Source: Manihot esculenta
Lineage: Eukaryota; Streptophyta; Magnoliopsida; Malpighiales; Euphorbiaceae
Assembly: GCF_001659605.2 (NCBI RefSeq)
Contig: NC_035172.2
Coordinates: 19,531,051-19,595,050, forward strand
Direction: 5' to 3'
Length of the DNA stretch: 64,000 nt
A program made the position numbers and the translations under genes. This document shows, piece after piece, positions 1 through 10,039 of the stretch (positions are counted from its first letter, which is position 1; each line of letters starts with the position of its first letter). Under the pieces are notes generated by a model. That model saw only the letters and a program-made list of their open reading frames with translations, was not told where the DNA came from and did no database searches.

Positions 1-86
1 AGGATTTAGGGTTTAGGGTTGAGGTAATTGGGTTGGGTTTTAGGGTTTAGGAGGTCAGGTTTAGGAGGTAAGGTTTATGTCTTCAT
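1..86. repeat. degenerate telomere-like tract
   Basis: The first bases hold two adjacent TTTAGGG units, a third close by, and several one-base variants (TTTAGGA, TTGGGTT). TTTAGGG is the plant telomere repeat. The tract is short and impure, so it is better read as an interstitial remnant or a T/G-rich promoter-like stretch than as a chromosome end. It lies just upstream of the plant-mobile-domain pseudogene. Confidence 0.4.
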
Positions 87-216
87 CACTTGTACCAAAA
101 TAAATAATTGCCTTGTAAATTCATATTATTCTTTTATTTCTGTTATGTTATCCTCATGTCTAGCAATTAAAATTATAGACATAAGGAATTGATAGTTGTA
201 ATAACCCTTTGCAGGA

Positions 217-2645
217 ATGGACAGCTCAAATGATAGTGTATTATTCATTAACCCAGGACCACGTGATACTTCATTGCTATATCTCCAAGCATCTCATAGG
301 TCCCAAGTCGTGTGGGATGATCCACAAGAGGCTAGTGTAATCACATGCCGACGATCCTCTACCGTATTACACGGTCATGATATTGATGACAGGCTTATCC
401 CTTATCTCCGTGCTAGTGGATTTTACGGAGCTGTTCGATTAGGCTTCTTCCATTTAGATCACCATCTCATAACGGCTTTGGTTGAGAGATGGAGACCAAA
501 AACACATACTTTAATGTTACCCCATAGAGAGTGTACTGTTACACTTCAAGATATGGGACTGATATCTAGATTGCCTATTGATGGCAATGCTGTTATTGGG
601 ACTACAGGACAACCTTGGCAATTACTATGTCAAGATTTGCTTGGGTTGGTCCCGGATCGTGAAGTTATGAAGGGAAATATTGTTGCACTCACCTGGTTGA
701 GAGATAACTTTTACCAAATTCCAGAGTACGCTGATAATGTTACTATTCAGAGGCATGCTCGGGCTTTCCTATTACGGCTAATAGGTGGATCACTATTCGT
801 TGACCGGTCTGCTCATAGGGTCAATCTAATGTTTTTGCCACTACTCGCTAATTTCAACACCTGTAGTCAATATAGTTGGGGTGCAACCTGCCTTGCTTGG
901 CTTTATAAAGAGCTTTGCAGAGCAACATCACCACAAGTGCAGCAAGTTGGCGGGCCACTTTATATTTTACAGATTTGGGCATGGGACAGAATAAAAACAA
1001 TAGCCCCTACCATCTCCTAGATACATCCCCTTCCAGATACACCGATTGGCAGTCGGTATGTGCTGTAAATTGTGTACTACTATACCATCAAATCCAACAT
1101 CTTGTTACTAATTCCAAACTATAAATTATGTAGGTGGAGTAATGCTAGAAGTATTACCGAAGTTACAACGCATGTGCTAGTGCAACTTCGATCCAACTTG
1201 ACCGCATGGAAGCCGAAGAGGTCATCATTCTATACCTTTAAATTACATGTCAATTCAAATTATATAATTTTTACCTTTGACATTATCTTATCTACACAGT
1301 TTATATGGGAGCCATACTCTGATGTTGTAGTGGAGACGCTATGCCAAATTACTGTCTACAGGTTAGACAAATATGGAGATCGGTTGTTCCACTGATTTGT
1401 TTTCATATTGTTGAGTGGCATCAACCTGACAGGGTGCTGAGATAGTTTGGATTTTCTCAACCCATTCCACAACCACCACGTCAAACAGATGATATGCATT
1501 CAATAAAATTAACTTATTCAGCTACCAACTGGATGACCGAGAACCAACATTGGATTACGCTCTGGGAATCAAAGCACCGACGGATTATCGACAGCAATAC
1601 TATGACCCAGCCGTTACATTACCATTCACAGTATATGGAATGGTATAGAATGATTGCACATCGGTGGGTGTCTCAAAAGGGTGCATCAATCAGCGTTGTG
1701 GTAATGGGCGAGTCACTTTGATTTTTGCATTAATTATATAAATATTTACATTACTTAACTTTGGGGATAGATATCTTAATAAATACATTTTGCAGGAGGA
1801 TGGTATGGAGAACTGCTGCTTATGGGCGAGTCAAGTTCGTCACCCAATAGTAGACAAGATTGGAAATGCGGTTAATTCAATGTTTCATGCACTTCGTTTG
1901 TTCGATCGCATTTTCCAAATACCACCTCCACAACCGGCGCCACCTTCCCAACCGCTTCTAGATGATGTACATGACGCACCCTCCTCCTCCAGGAATACTC
2001 CACGACATCGTCGCCACACTACCAGGCCATCAAGGGAGACGGAGATTCCACGGCCTACGCCAAATCCTGGTGTAATGCAGATACCATCACCAGTTGCATT
2101 CCATCCATACGGCTCATATACAGAATTGGGCCAATCTTCACAAATGCCAAGACGATTTTCATAGTCAGTATACAGGATGGATACCAGAGCCTTCTTCTAT
2201 GCCTTTTCAGTCGTTTACTCCAACTCCTTCCAATTACGATCAGACTGGAGGGGAAGACATGGCTAGCATGTCGTTTGACTTCTTCTTCCCTGCGCAACCA
2301 CATACTCCATCAGAGTCTATTTTTCCAACATTCCCTCGACAATCCCTGGATGATCCCTCAAGCCGACTTAGCTTGTTTTCTTCGGATTTTCCTGAGTTAT
2401 TTTCTGCAACCCCTTATTCAGGAGATTTCGGCTTTGCAACTCAGGATCTAGTTGTTGGGGAGAGTTCAAGACATCGATCTCAACCTCCTGATTTAAATAT
2501 ATCTATGGCTGACGATGATGTTGAAAATTTTCAAGAGACTCAACAGGAGCCATCATTTGACGGGCGTCGGTACAACACAAGACGTTCTGATGAGAGGAGA
2601 CCACGACATTGTGGCACGGGCGGTCATTTGCATGGTCATCATTAG
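217..2645 (+). pseudogene. plant mobile domain (MAIN-like) pseudogene
   Basis: The first block (217-1020, 267 codons) reads as a plant mobile domain, the family of MAIN, MAIL1 and the so-called phosphatase 7 long-form homologues. Diagnostic stretches are the LxxxGFYGAVRLGFF region, TLMLPHRECTVTLQDMGL, the LRLIGGSLFVDRS region and GGPLYILQIWAWDRI. The frame then shifts by one base near 1010, where DTSPSRYTDWQS continues. Probable introns follow near 1052-1132 and 1220-1300. The block at 1494-1721 has the family's HYHSQYMEWYR-like end. A Pro/Ser-rich tail crosses another frameshift near 2160 and ends with RRPRHCGTGGHLHGHH. The ATG at 217 follows a TTGCAG acceptor-like site. PMD proteins act in nuclear silencing and development, and many copies are transposon-borne. 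This copy is probably such a dead passenger. Confidence 0.75.
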
Positions 2646-2765
2646 ACATCATTGAGAATATTAATGTGAATTTTTGTATAATTAAATTTAATTATTATTA
2701 ATTTTATTCTTATTTTTTAAATTAAATTTAGTTATAAATATATTATTACAAATAATATATTTTTG

Positions 2766-2960
2766 AGGGTTGCCTTGGCGCTTGGGAATTGCTCTGGCGC
2801 TTCTTTGAGAGGCGCCAAGGTCTCAAAGAAGCCTTGGCGCCTCTTTGAGTGGCGCCGGGGCCATCAGGCCACGCTTGAGAGGCGCCAAGACTTTATCTGG
2901 TGCTTCTTTGAGAAGCGCCAGACGCGTTTTTCGCCTGTCACGTGGCAGGCGAACCCCAAA
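2766..2960. repeat. GC-rich GGCGCC hairpin cluster
   Basis: About 190 bp are built from repeated GGCGCC-centred words (TTGGCGCC, GAGGCGCCAAG) joined by CTTTGAGA or TCTCAAAG, so neighbouring units are inverted copies that can fold as stems. It sits about 120 bp after the PMD pseudogene and contrasts sharply with the AT-rich DNA around it. It then passes into a CACGTGGCAGGCGAA stretch. It may be the 3' part or terminus of the element that carried the PMD gene. Confidence 0.6.
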
Positions 2961-3047
2961 TCGGCAAATAAGAAATTGCCGACCCCAAATCCACAAAATT
3001 ATATTTTCCCGCCCCTAATTTTGCAAAAAGCCCGGTTATTCTTTTTC

Positions 3048-3166
3048 CAGTTGAATCTATGGATGATTGGGTTTTGAAAAAAATGGCAATTTATGCAGAA
3101 GTGTCTACAGTTGAATCTATGGATGATTGGGTTTTGGAAAAATGGCAATTTATGCAGAAGTGTCCG
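3048..3166. repeat. 60-bp tandem duplication
   Basis: A 60-bp unit starting CAGTTGAATCTATGG occurs at 3048-3107 and again at 3108-3166, with two or three differences. Read on the minus strand it duplicates the segment just after the zinc knuckle of the LINE ORF1 fragment, so the duplication arose within or beside that fragment. Confidence 0.85.
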
Positions 3167-3734
3167 AGGGTTCCACAGTTGAAGCACATGTCCGGCAACC
3201 GTTCATAACGAAAAGTAACCAACCAATTGAGCCATCTAAACATTTGGAATGAAAGCCAATTATAAAAAGCTTCTCAACATTGACCATAGCTCTAATTCTC
3301 AGCTGAACACAACTAGGTTTAGGTAGGAAAGAGGAATCCAGTTCTAAAAAACCACCCACAAAATTACCTATAGTTTGAGTATTTTAGGCAGTTACTCTGT
3401 TAGGAGAGAGACCAGACACATGAATCCAGAAAGGAGAAGTCTGGAATTGAATCTCTTCAAATGCAACATTGTGAGGCTACTCATTAATAACTAAAAGGTT
3501 GCTACAGATTAACCAAGGACGTTGTTGAAGGACTTGCTTCACATCCTTTTCTTCCTCAAAGGAGAAGATGGAGATGTTATTTCTCTTCGGTGCTACTGAG
3601 AAATCTTTCTTAACTGGCCATGCTTGGGATAAAATGGATTTGAGTGTGGTGGCACTGAAAAATTTGCTAGTAATGAGTTTACCCACCAAACAACATTGTT
3701 GGAGTAGCTTACTGTTATCGTTGTCCTCTTCCAT
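3145..3734 (-). pseudogene. LINE ORF1 fragment, DUF4283 and zinc knuckle
   Basis: On the minus strand the ATG at 3734 opens an 85-codon block resembling DUF4283 (LVGKLITSKFFSATTLKSIL, then DVKQVLQQRPWLI), the N-terminal domain of plant L1-type ORF1 proteins. After a TAG just below 3477 the same frame gives PFWIHVSGLSPNR and NFVGGFLELDSS, as expected for this family. A one-base shift near 3210 leads to YERLPDMCFNCGTLGHFCINC, a perfect CX2CX4HX4C knuckle at 3145-3186. ORF1 binds element RNA for target-primed reverse transcription. No endonuclease or RT follows, so this is a dead, truncated piece. Confidence 0.75.
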
Positions 3735-4239
3735 TCTCTGTAAGAACCATTAATTCGCTTAACTGTTTTTTTGAATGTGCTATTAAGAGAGTCCAGATAG
3801 AATGTGGAAAAAAATCAAGACAAGGAAAGACTAGGGTAAAGGAGAAGAAGATAATCGCATGGATACAGAGTATGAGACAAAATCCCAGAGAAGAGTCCAA
3901 GACTCATAAGCTTCAATTAACTGATATGTTCACGAAATCAATTGCCAACTTATTAATCTCCTATTGTAACCTATGGGACTCCTGAACCCCTAAAATTGAA
4001 ACTCCAACAGCTACTTGTAGAAAATTATAATTACAAACAAATCTAGACAAACACATCACGCTATTACAGTCAGTAGCGGACCTGGGAAAAAGGGAGTCCT
4101 GGACCCAGTATTCAAGAATATATATATATAAATTTACTTCAATTATTATAACGTGCCCTTCAAAATTATGGGTAACATTTAGATCTTCGAAATATATTTT
4201 TAAAATATTAAAAATTCACCTATTAATGTATTTTTAAAA

Positions 4240-4356
4240 GTTAATAAAAATTGCACTCCGAGACTTAGTTTGGTGGAAAGTGCATCCTTGTAGCCTTGTG
4301 AGGTCAAAGTTCGACTCTCCCCACCTCTATATAAAAAAAAAAAGTTAATAAAAATT
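4240..4356 (+). mobile_element. tRNA-like SINE with TSD and poly(A)
   Basis: A 91-bp body (4253-4343) has a box A-like TTAGTTTGGTGGAAAG followed about 40 bp later by a box B-like AGTTCGACTCT. These are the internal RNA polymerase III promoter elements of a tRNA-derived SINE. The body ends in a run of 11 A. It is flanked by perfect 13-bp copies of GTTAATAAAAATT at 4240-4252 and 4344-4356, the signature of LINE-assisted retroposition. It is very short for a SINE, so a truncated or minimal family is possible. Confidence 0.75.
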
Positions 4357-5269
4357 ATTAATTAAAATTTTATTTAAAGAGACATTAATTAAAAACAACT
4401 AATAAAAAAAATCTAGAATGTAGAGTTCAACTGCTTACTATAAATATTTGGTCATGTTTTAAGTGTTAAATATTATTTTTTCTATTTATATTACTATTAT
4501 TATTGTTATTATTAATGTGGCTGCTGGTAATCATAATAGAATACACTACAAAAAATAAATTAAATGTATAAATAGATAAATTTATTTATAAATTATGAAA
4601 TTTAAATAGTAATTTATTTTACTAACCAATTGTATACGGATTTTCTATATAAACTTTTTTATAATTTTTTATAAACGAAAAATAATCTGATTCACAAATA
4701 TTTATATTAATTTATAAACGAAATATCAATTTATAATATAAATAAATTTGATATTCATTTATATTTTTTATTATATATTCTCTTTTATTTATAAATAAAA
4801 TTTTACATACGAAGAGACAATATTTATAATATAAATGATTAATATGTTTATAAATCATTTGTGATATAAATAGCTATTTTATTTATAAATTCATTTACGA
4901 TTTAAATTATTTATCCGTTCGTAAATTTATTTGTATTCAAACGGTAAGGGTGTAGTTAAATTAAATTAATATTTTAAAATTTAAATTTATTTATTAAAAA
5001 ATTATTAAATTCAAGTTCGAACAGAGCTCTCTATATAAATTTAAACTCTCTTTGTAAAATATTTAATGAATTCAATTTTGATTTCGACTTGATTTATATT
5101 CAAACTTGATGGTTAACTAGAATTTAAAAATAATTTAAAATAAAGTTAAATAAAAATATTTTAAAATTAAAATATTTAAACTTTCTCGTAACGCTCATCT
5201 TATTTGAGTACTAATATTAAGAATAGAAAAAAACAATTTCTAATTACTTATAACTTATTGATATGAAAT

Positions 5270-5930
5270 TAAAATTAAATAAATACAAATAGATTTATAG
5301 ATCGACATATAATTTATTTATAAAATTAAATAGATACAAATAAATTTATAAATAAATATGAAATATATTTATAAAATTAAATGGACATAAATAATTTCTC
5401 AAATGAATGTGTGATTCGTTTGTAAAATTAAATAGATATAAATATACATATAATTATTTAAAAAATTAAATGAATACAAATAGATTTATAAACAGATGTA
5501 TAATCCGTTTATAAAATTAAATAAATATAAATTGATTTAAAAATGGATATATAATTTATTTATAAAATTAAATAGATTTAGATAACTTATCAAACCAACG
5601 TGTAATCTATTTATAAGATTAAATAGATATAAATAGAATTGTAAATGAATATATAATTTATTTATTAAATTAACTATAAAAATAGATTTACAGAGGATAA
5701 ATAATCCATTTATAAAATTATGTAATTTTTATAATAAATATATAATTTATTTATAAAATTAAATAAATATAAATAAATTTATAAACTAACAAACAATTGG
5801 TTTATAAAATTAAATAAATATAAATAGATTCACAAATGGAGATATAATCTACTTATAAAATTAAATAATATAAATAAATTTATAAATAACCGTAAAATTT
5901 ATTTATAAAAAATATATTTTTAATATCTAT
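5270..5930. repeat. 51-bp AT-rich minisatellite
   Basis: The word TAAAATTAAA recurs at 5321, 5372, 5423, 5512, 5563, 5614, 5665, 5713, 5754, 5805 and 5856. Most intervals are exactly 51 bp, with some shorter units (38-48 bp). Each unit also has an AATAGATTTATAAA-like segment and an AT(G/A)TATAAT-like segment. Related AT-rich words continue to about 5960 and also occur around 4560-4940. Confidence 0.75.
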
Positions 5931-8385
5931 TTATAAAGTGATTACAATTACAAATGGATTTAAAACTATTTATAATATAGAGAAATAAATATAAAATTAC
6001 GTAGTTTGACAGTAAGGACAAGACAAATAAAAGTTTCAATTATGATTAAAAAGAGTAATATATAATCTTTTAAACACTCAAATCTAAACCCAATATATTT
6101 CCTGAAAATATCAAAACACTGCTAAAATGAACAGAAAATACAATATTTATATTGGTTTTTGTAATTTATACTCAAACTCCATCAGCTCATATTCTCCATA
6201 GTATTGACCTTACAAAATATTAGTTCAGTTTGGTTGAATTAAAATTCGAACAAAAAAATTCAAATAATATAGATAAAAAAAAATTAGAAAGAAATGGAAA
6301 GGTTAGGGAGATAAAAGAGAAGAGATAAAATACAAGAGAATTGGTGAGTATTAAGAGAGAGATGAATGAGTAATATAGGCAATGATAATTTAAAAATTTA
6401 AATTGGGATGCAATTTTATCTTTTATAAACATTCATTTCATAAAAATTTTTGTTCATATAAATATTAAAAAGTAAAGTTCTCAAATTGAAGTAACTAGAG
6501 AAAATTAATAAATTTTGTAAGTTATATCAACTTGTCCATTTTAGAGTTTTTTTTATAATTTAAATAATTTAACCCATTAGTCATATAAATATTATTTGAT
6601 TTTATTTATATTTATTTTTTAAAAAAAATAAATGATCTAATTCATAACCTGTTAAACTCATCTTTTTCTATATTTTTCTTTTTAAACCTAAATATAGTTC
6701 ATGGAAGCCAATAAATAATCTAACTATTACTCATGGAACTCTTTTTTCTAAATATTTACAATTTATTTCCATATAAATAGAGGTAAAACAAACTTATAAT
6801 TTACTCATTTTAAAATTATAGGTTATGTATAAATAAAGGTAAAATAAATATAAAAATAAATTAAATAATAAATGAATAATTTATTTTATAAATATTTTTA
6901 AAAAAATTTGAGTAAGATACTTAACGTTGAAATCTTGAAAATTAAAAGTGAATTTTTTAAATTGAAAAAAATAAAATAAAATGGTTACTGTATAAATAAT
7001 ATTTAGAATTGTGGTAAATAAAACTATTATTAAATTTTTGAATTCTATAAAATTTAATAATTCGTTTTTATATCAAAATTTTTCAAGAGTAAAACGTTCT
7101 AGTATTTTATAAAATTTAATTATCTAATATTTTGTTAAAAATTTATTAATTAATTTATTTTGTCTTTAATTATAGAAATTAATTAAATAGTGTGAATATT
7201 TAAATTTATATATATATTAAATAATTCATAAATAAATATTCGAAGTAGATTGAAGAATGTTTTGATAAAAAGATTAAAAAATTTAATTTTATAAATTAAA
7301 AATATTTTAATTATATAATTTTTAAATAGAAATTAATTAGTTAATTTTTTAAAAAATTTAAAAATTTAAAAATAATTGCTTAAAAATTTTCAAGAGGATT
7401 ATGATCCCTCTGTCCAAAATTTAAATCCGCTAGAAATATACGGTATTTCTTAAAATGATTCTTCACTCGGTAAAAGCTAATCTATTTATCGCTATTCTCG
7501 TCAAAAGATAGCTGTTCAAGCCATTTGCATCTTTCCAATAAACTATTTTTCCATATCAATTGTAGAGTATATATGAATAAGACGTAAACAGAATCAAAGA
7601 TTTTATTAAAATTACCATAATTTGAATAAATAGTCCAGTCTTGTCTCTGAAATTAATATGTGTATTTTATTTCTGATAATAAAAAAAGCATAAAGCCGAA
7701 ATGTGAGCAGGTGTGCGTGCATAATATAACATAGGTCTTGGGTTGAGGTCATTTCGGAAGCGTATTCCATATGCTGGTCCTTCATGATCCCATATTGGTT
7801 ATGAAGTGTGTGCAAGTAAGGCTTATATAGTGATAATCTGAGATTCAGAAAATAGGGTTTTACAAGGATTGTGTAAGCTTAATTTGAGAGGAGAATGCTT
7901 CTTCCATTTTATTTTTTTCCTTTGTCTGTCAGTGACGTGTAACGGTTTTACTGCCATTGGGCCACCTGTCTCTGCCATACGGATATGGACGTACGAGAAT
8001 ATTAGATCTCTGCTTTATGCGTAACGGCCATTTAATTCCCCCTGGTACGCATGCGGATGGACCCACAAGGTGAATGGGCTGGCCACCTTTTCTCCTCTGG
8101 ACCGGGCTGGAAGGTGAGATTATTACTGAAGCCCAGGGGAGGTCTGAGCTGAGGGTCGAAAAGACTGGGCCGGCCCAATTTGAGAGGTTTAAGAAGGGGT
8201 CCGGTCTTAAGGCCGAGTGGGCTGGACCTGATTCATGCGGGGAGGCTTAAAAGCCTTCAGGTAAAGGGCTGTCGTCATGGGTCAGGCCTCAGACGGGGGT
8301 AGTGAAATCCAACGGTCATCAATTGCCCCTTTACCTTCTCATCAGTTATTGTACGAATGATGAGGGGGTAAATATCGAGGATCAT

Positions 8386-9858
8386 TGTAATACCCGGCTT
8401 GTTCCGGCGTCGGAATTCTCACCGTCCGGTGGAATTTCGGATGTTGGCGTTGCCAGTAAGGGGGTAAGCAAAGGTTTTCAAAAGGTTTAGCAAAAGTGTT
8501 AAAAAGGGTTGTAAAGGTTTTAAGTGTTTTCATGGTATTGAAGTAAAAAGGATGTTGAGTGTTGAAGAGAAAAAGGCTAAGGAGACAAAATGCAGTTTCG
8601 GCCGCCGAAGGTGATGTTCGGCCGCCGAAAGTGCTTGAGGTTCGGCTTCCGAAAGAAAAGTTCGGCTTCCGAACATTGCATGGTTCGCCTGCATGTTTGG
8701 CCGCCGAACGTGCAAAGAGTAATGGAAGCGTCAAGCATAAAGAGTATGAGCAGGGAGGCCTAACCGCCCCTATTATTGAGTCAGTATAGTCAGGAGGCCT
8801 AATTGCCCTGACAAAACGTTTTCAGGAAAGCAGTTTTCAGGAAGCAGTCAGGAGGCCTAATCGCCCTGACAAAATGTTTTCAGGAAGTTAGTCAGGAGGC
8901 CTAATCGCCCTGACAAAATGTTTTCATGAGCTAGTCAGGAGGCCTAATCGCCCTGACAAAACGTTTTCAGAAATCAGTCAGGAGGCCTAATCGCCCTGAC
9001 AAATCTGTTTTCAGAAAGTTAATTACAAAAGAAATTTTACAAGTGAGTCAGCTAGGAAGAGGGTTATAGGTGACAACTTCTTCCTTGATGTGTATTATTG
9101 TAATGTGAAGTATGACATAAGAGCATGCGTTTTAATGAATGGTTTTTATGGATTCCACTCACTGGGCTTTAGAAGTTCATCCCTCTCCCCTATTCCCAAT
9201 TTTGCAGGGCCAGTTATAGTGATGGATGATAGGAAGGAGCTCTGGGGGAAGTTAAAGATGGTAGAAACTAACGTAATGAAGAGCTATGTTTGAGATGTAA
9301 TGGAATAGATGGTTATGTAAGGGTAATATAAGTAATGATATGTTATGTTTGTATGCATGTATAGTATAGTTGTGGACATGAGAATGTATGGACATGAGAT
9401 GTATGAATGTAAAGAGATAAAGTAAAGCTATGAAGAGTATACCATATGTCATGGTTTAGAGATGTGCTATGCCTAATGTATAGAGTTATGTTTTGTCTAT
9501 GGTTGGCTAATCCTAGAAGTGGTACATGATCATGAGTTTTGGAAGCAATGTTTTTATGATGTATGCAATGTATTACAGAGGTTTTGATGGCCAAGCTTAA
9601 TAAGTAAGAGCATGCATGAGTTAAGCTTGGAAAAAAAAAAAATGAAAGAAAAGTTTTTAGTCACAGTCCCTCGGGGTTACCCTGGGGTATTTACAGGTAA
9701 AAAATTTTATAAACCGGTGATCATGTAAAGGATTAGACCAGATGTATAGAAGGAATGTCAGGCTTACTACGGGTCTAGGCGGCCTTAAGCCGATCTGGAT
9801 CCTAGTGCCGAACAGTTTGGAACCGTTACGGAAGGGTACCGGTTTCCGGGCTGTTACA
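8386..9858 (+). mobile_element. Tekay-type solo LTR, TSD ATCAT
   Basis: It begins TGTAATACCCGGC and ends GGGCTGTTACA, like the full-length Tekay LTRs of this window, and is flanked by ATCAT at 8381-8385 and 9859-9863. No internal region remains, so it is a solo LTR. At 1473 bp it is about 0.8 kb shorter than the others. The TATA box and second TTCGGCCGCCGAA cluster present elsewhere are not visible. It holds one such cluster (8595-8712) and a five-copy hairpin array. Confidence 0.9.
8789..9000 (+). repeat. five-copy hairpin array in solo LTR
   Basis: Near-identical 24-nt units start at 8789, 8847, 8891, 8934 and 8977, joined by CAAAAYGTTTTCAG-like linkers. Each can fold with outer stem GTCAG/CTGAC, a GA bulge, inner stem GGC/GCC and a short loop (CTAATC in four copies, CTAATT in one). 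The array corresponds in place to the CCAG/CTGG hairpins of the longer Tekay LTRs. Confidence 0.8.
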
Positions 9859-10039
9859 ATCATAATGACCGCGCCGCCTAAGGACAGTTTTCCTCAGAAC
9901 ACCTCTTCATCTCATTGTCATTTCAAATTTTGAATTCTCTCCGTCTTCTCCAAACTCTTGCTTTCCTCTATTCTCTGTGCGCATTGCTAGCTCCGTCTCT
10001 CTGCCCTTTTTGTTTTCAAGGTACGCTTCTCTTTCTTCC

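Larger units (their letters stand above)
3735..7871. other. AT-rich noncoding DNA
   Basis: Apart from the SINE and the 51-bp minisatellite listed separately, I see no gene here. Base composition is strongly AT. The few short frames (for example 6220-6432 and 7612-7815, minus) are low-complexity or carry no recognisable domain. A CACTACAAAAAA word at 4544-4555 resembles a CACTA transposon end, but I found no matching opposite terminus. Confidence 0.6.
7872..9901 (-). repeat. 3' LTR of the Tat element, split
   Basis: This is the 3' LTR in minus orientation, about 540 bp once the Tekay solo LTR at 8386-9858 and one TSD copy are removed. Its 7885-7990 part matches the 5' LTR remnant at 21641-21747. 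The right boundary is put near 9901 because the minus strand there has a purine run (GAGATGAAGAGG) directly before TGTTCTGAGG. The left boundary could be 7872 or 7885, since TG occurs at both. Confidence 0.6.

Noticed and set aside
1..86. True telomere or chromosome end
   Set aside because: Only a few perfect TTTAGGG units, mixed with variants, followed directly by ordinary repeats.
4544..4555. CACTACAAAAAA as the terminus of a CACTA transposon
   Set aside because: I found no inverted partner (TTTTTTGTAGTG) up to 7870 and no 3-bp target duplication. The word alone can occur by chance in AT-rich DNA.
6220..6432. A 70-codon minus-strand frame rich in Phe, Leu and Ser (membrane-like)
   Set aside because: Low-complexity product of AG-rich DNA in the complementary strand, without relatives or gene signals.
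8789..9000. Regularly spaced repeats that could suggest a CRISPR array
   Set aside because: The linkers are nearly the same as each other, no cas genes exist, and the context is a plant LTR.
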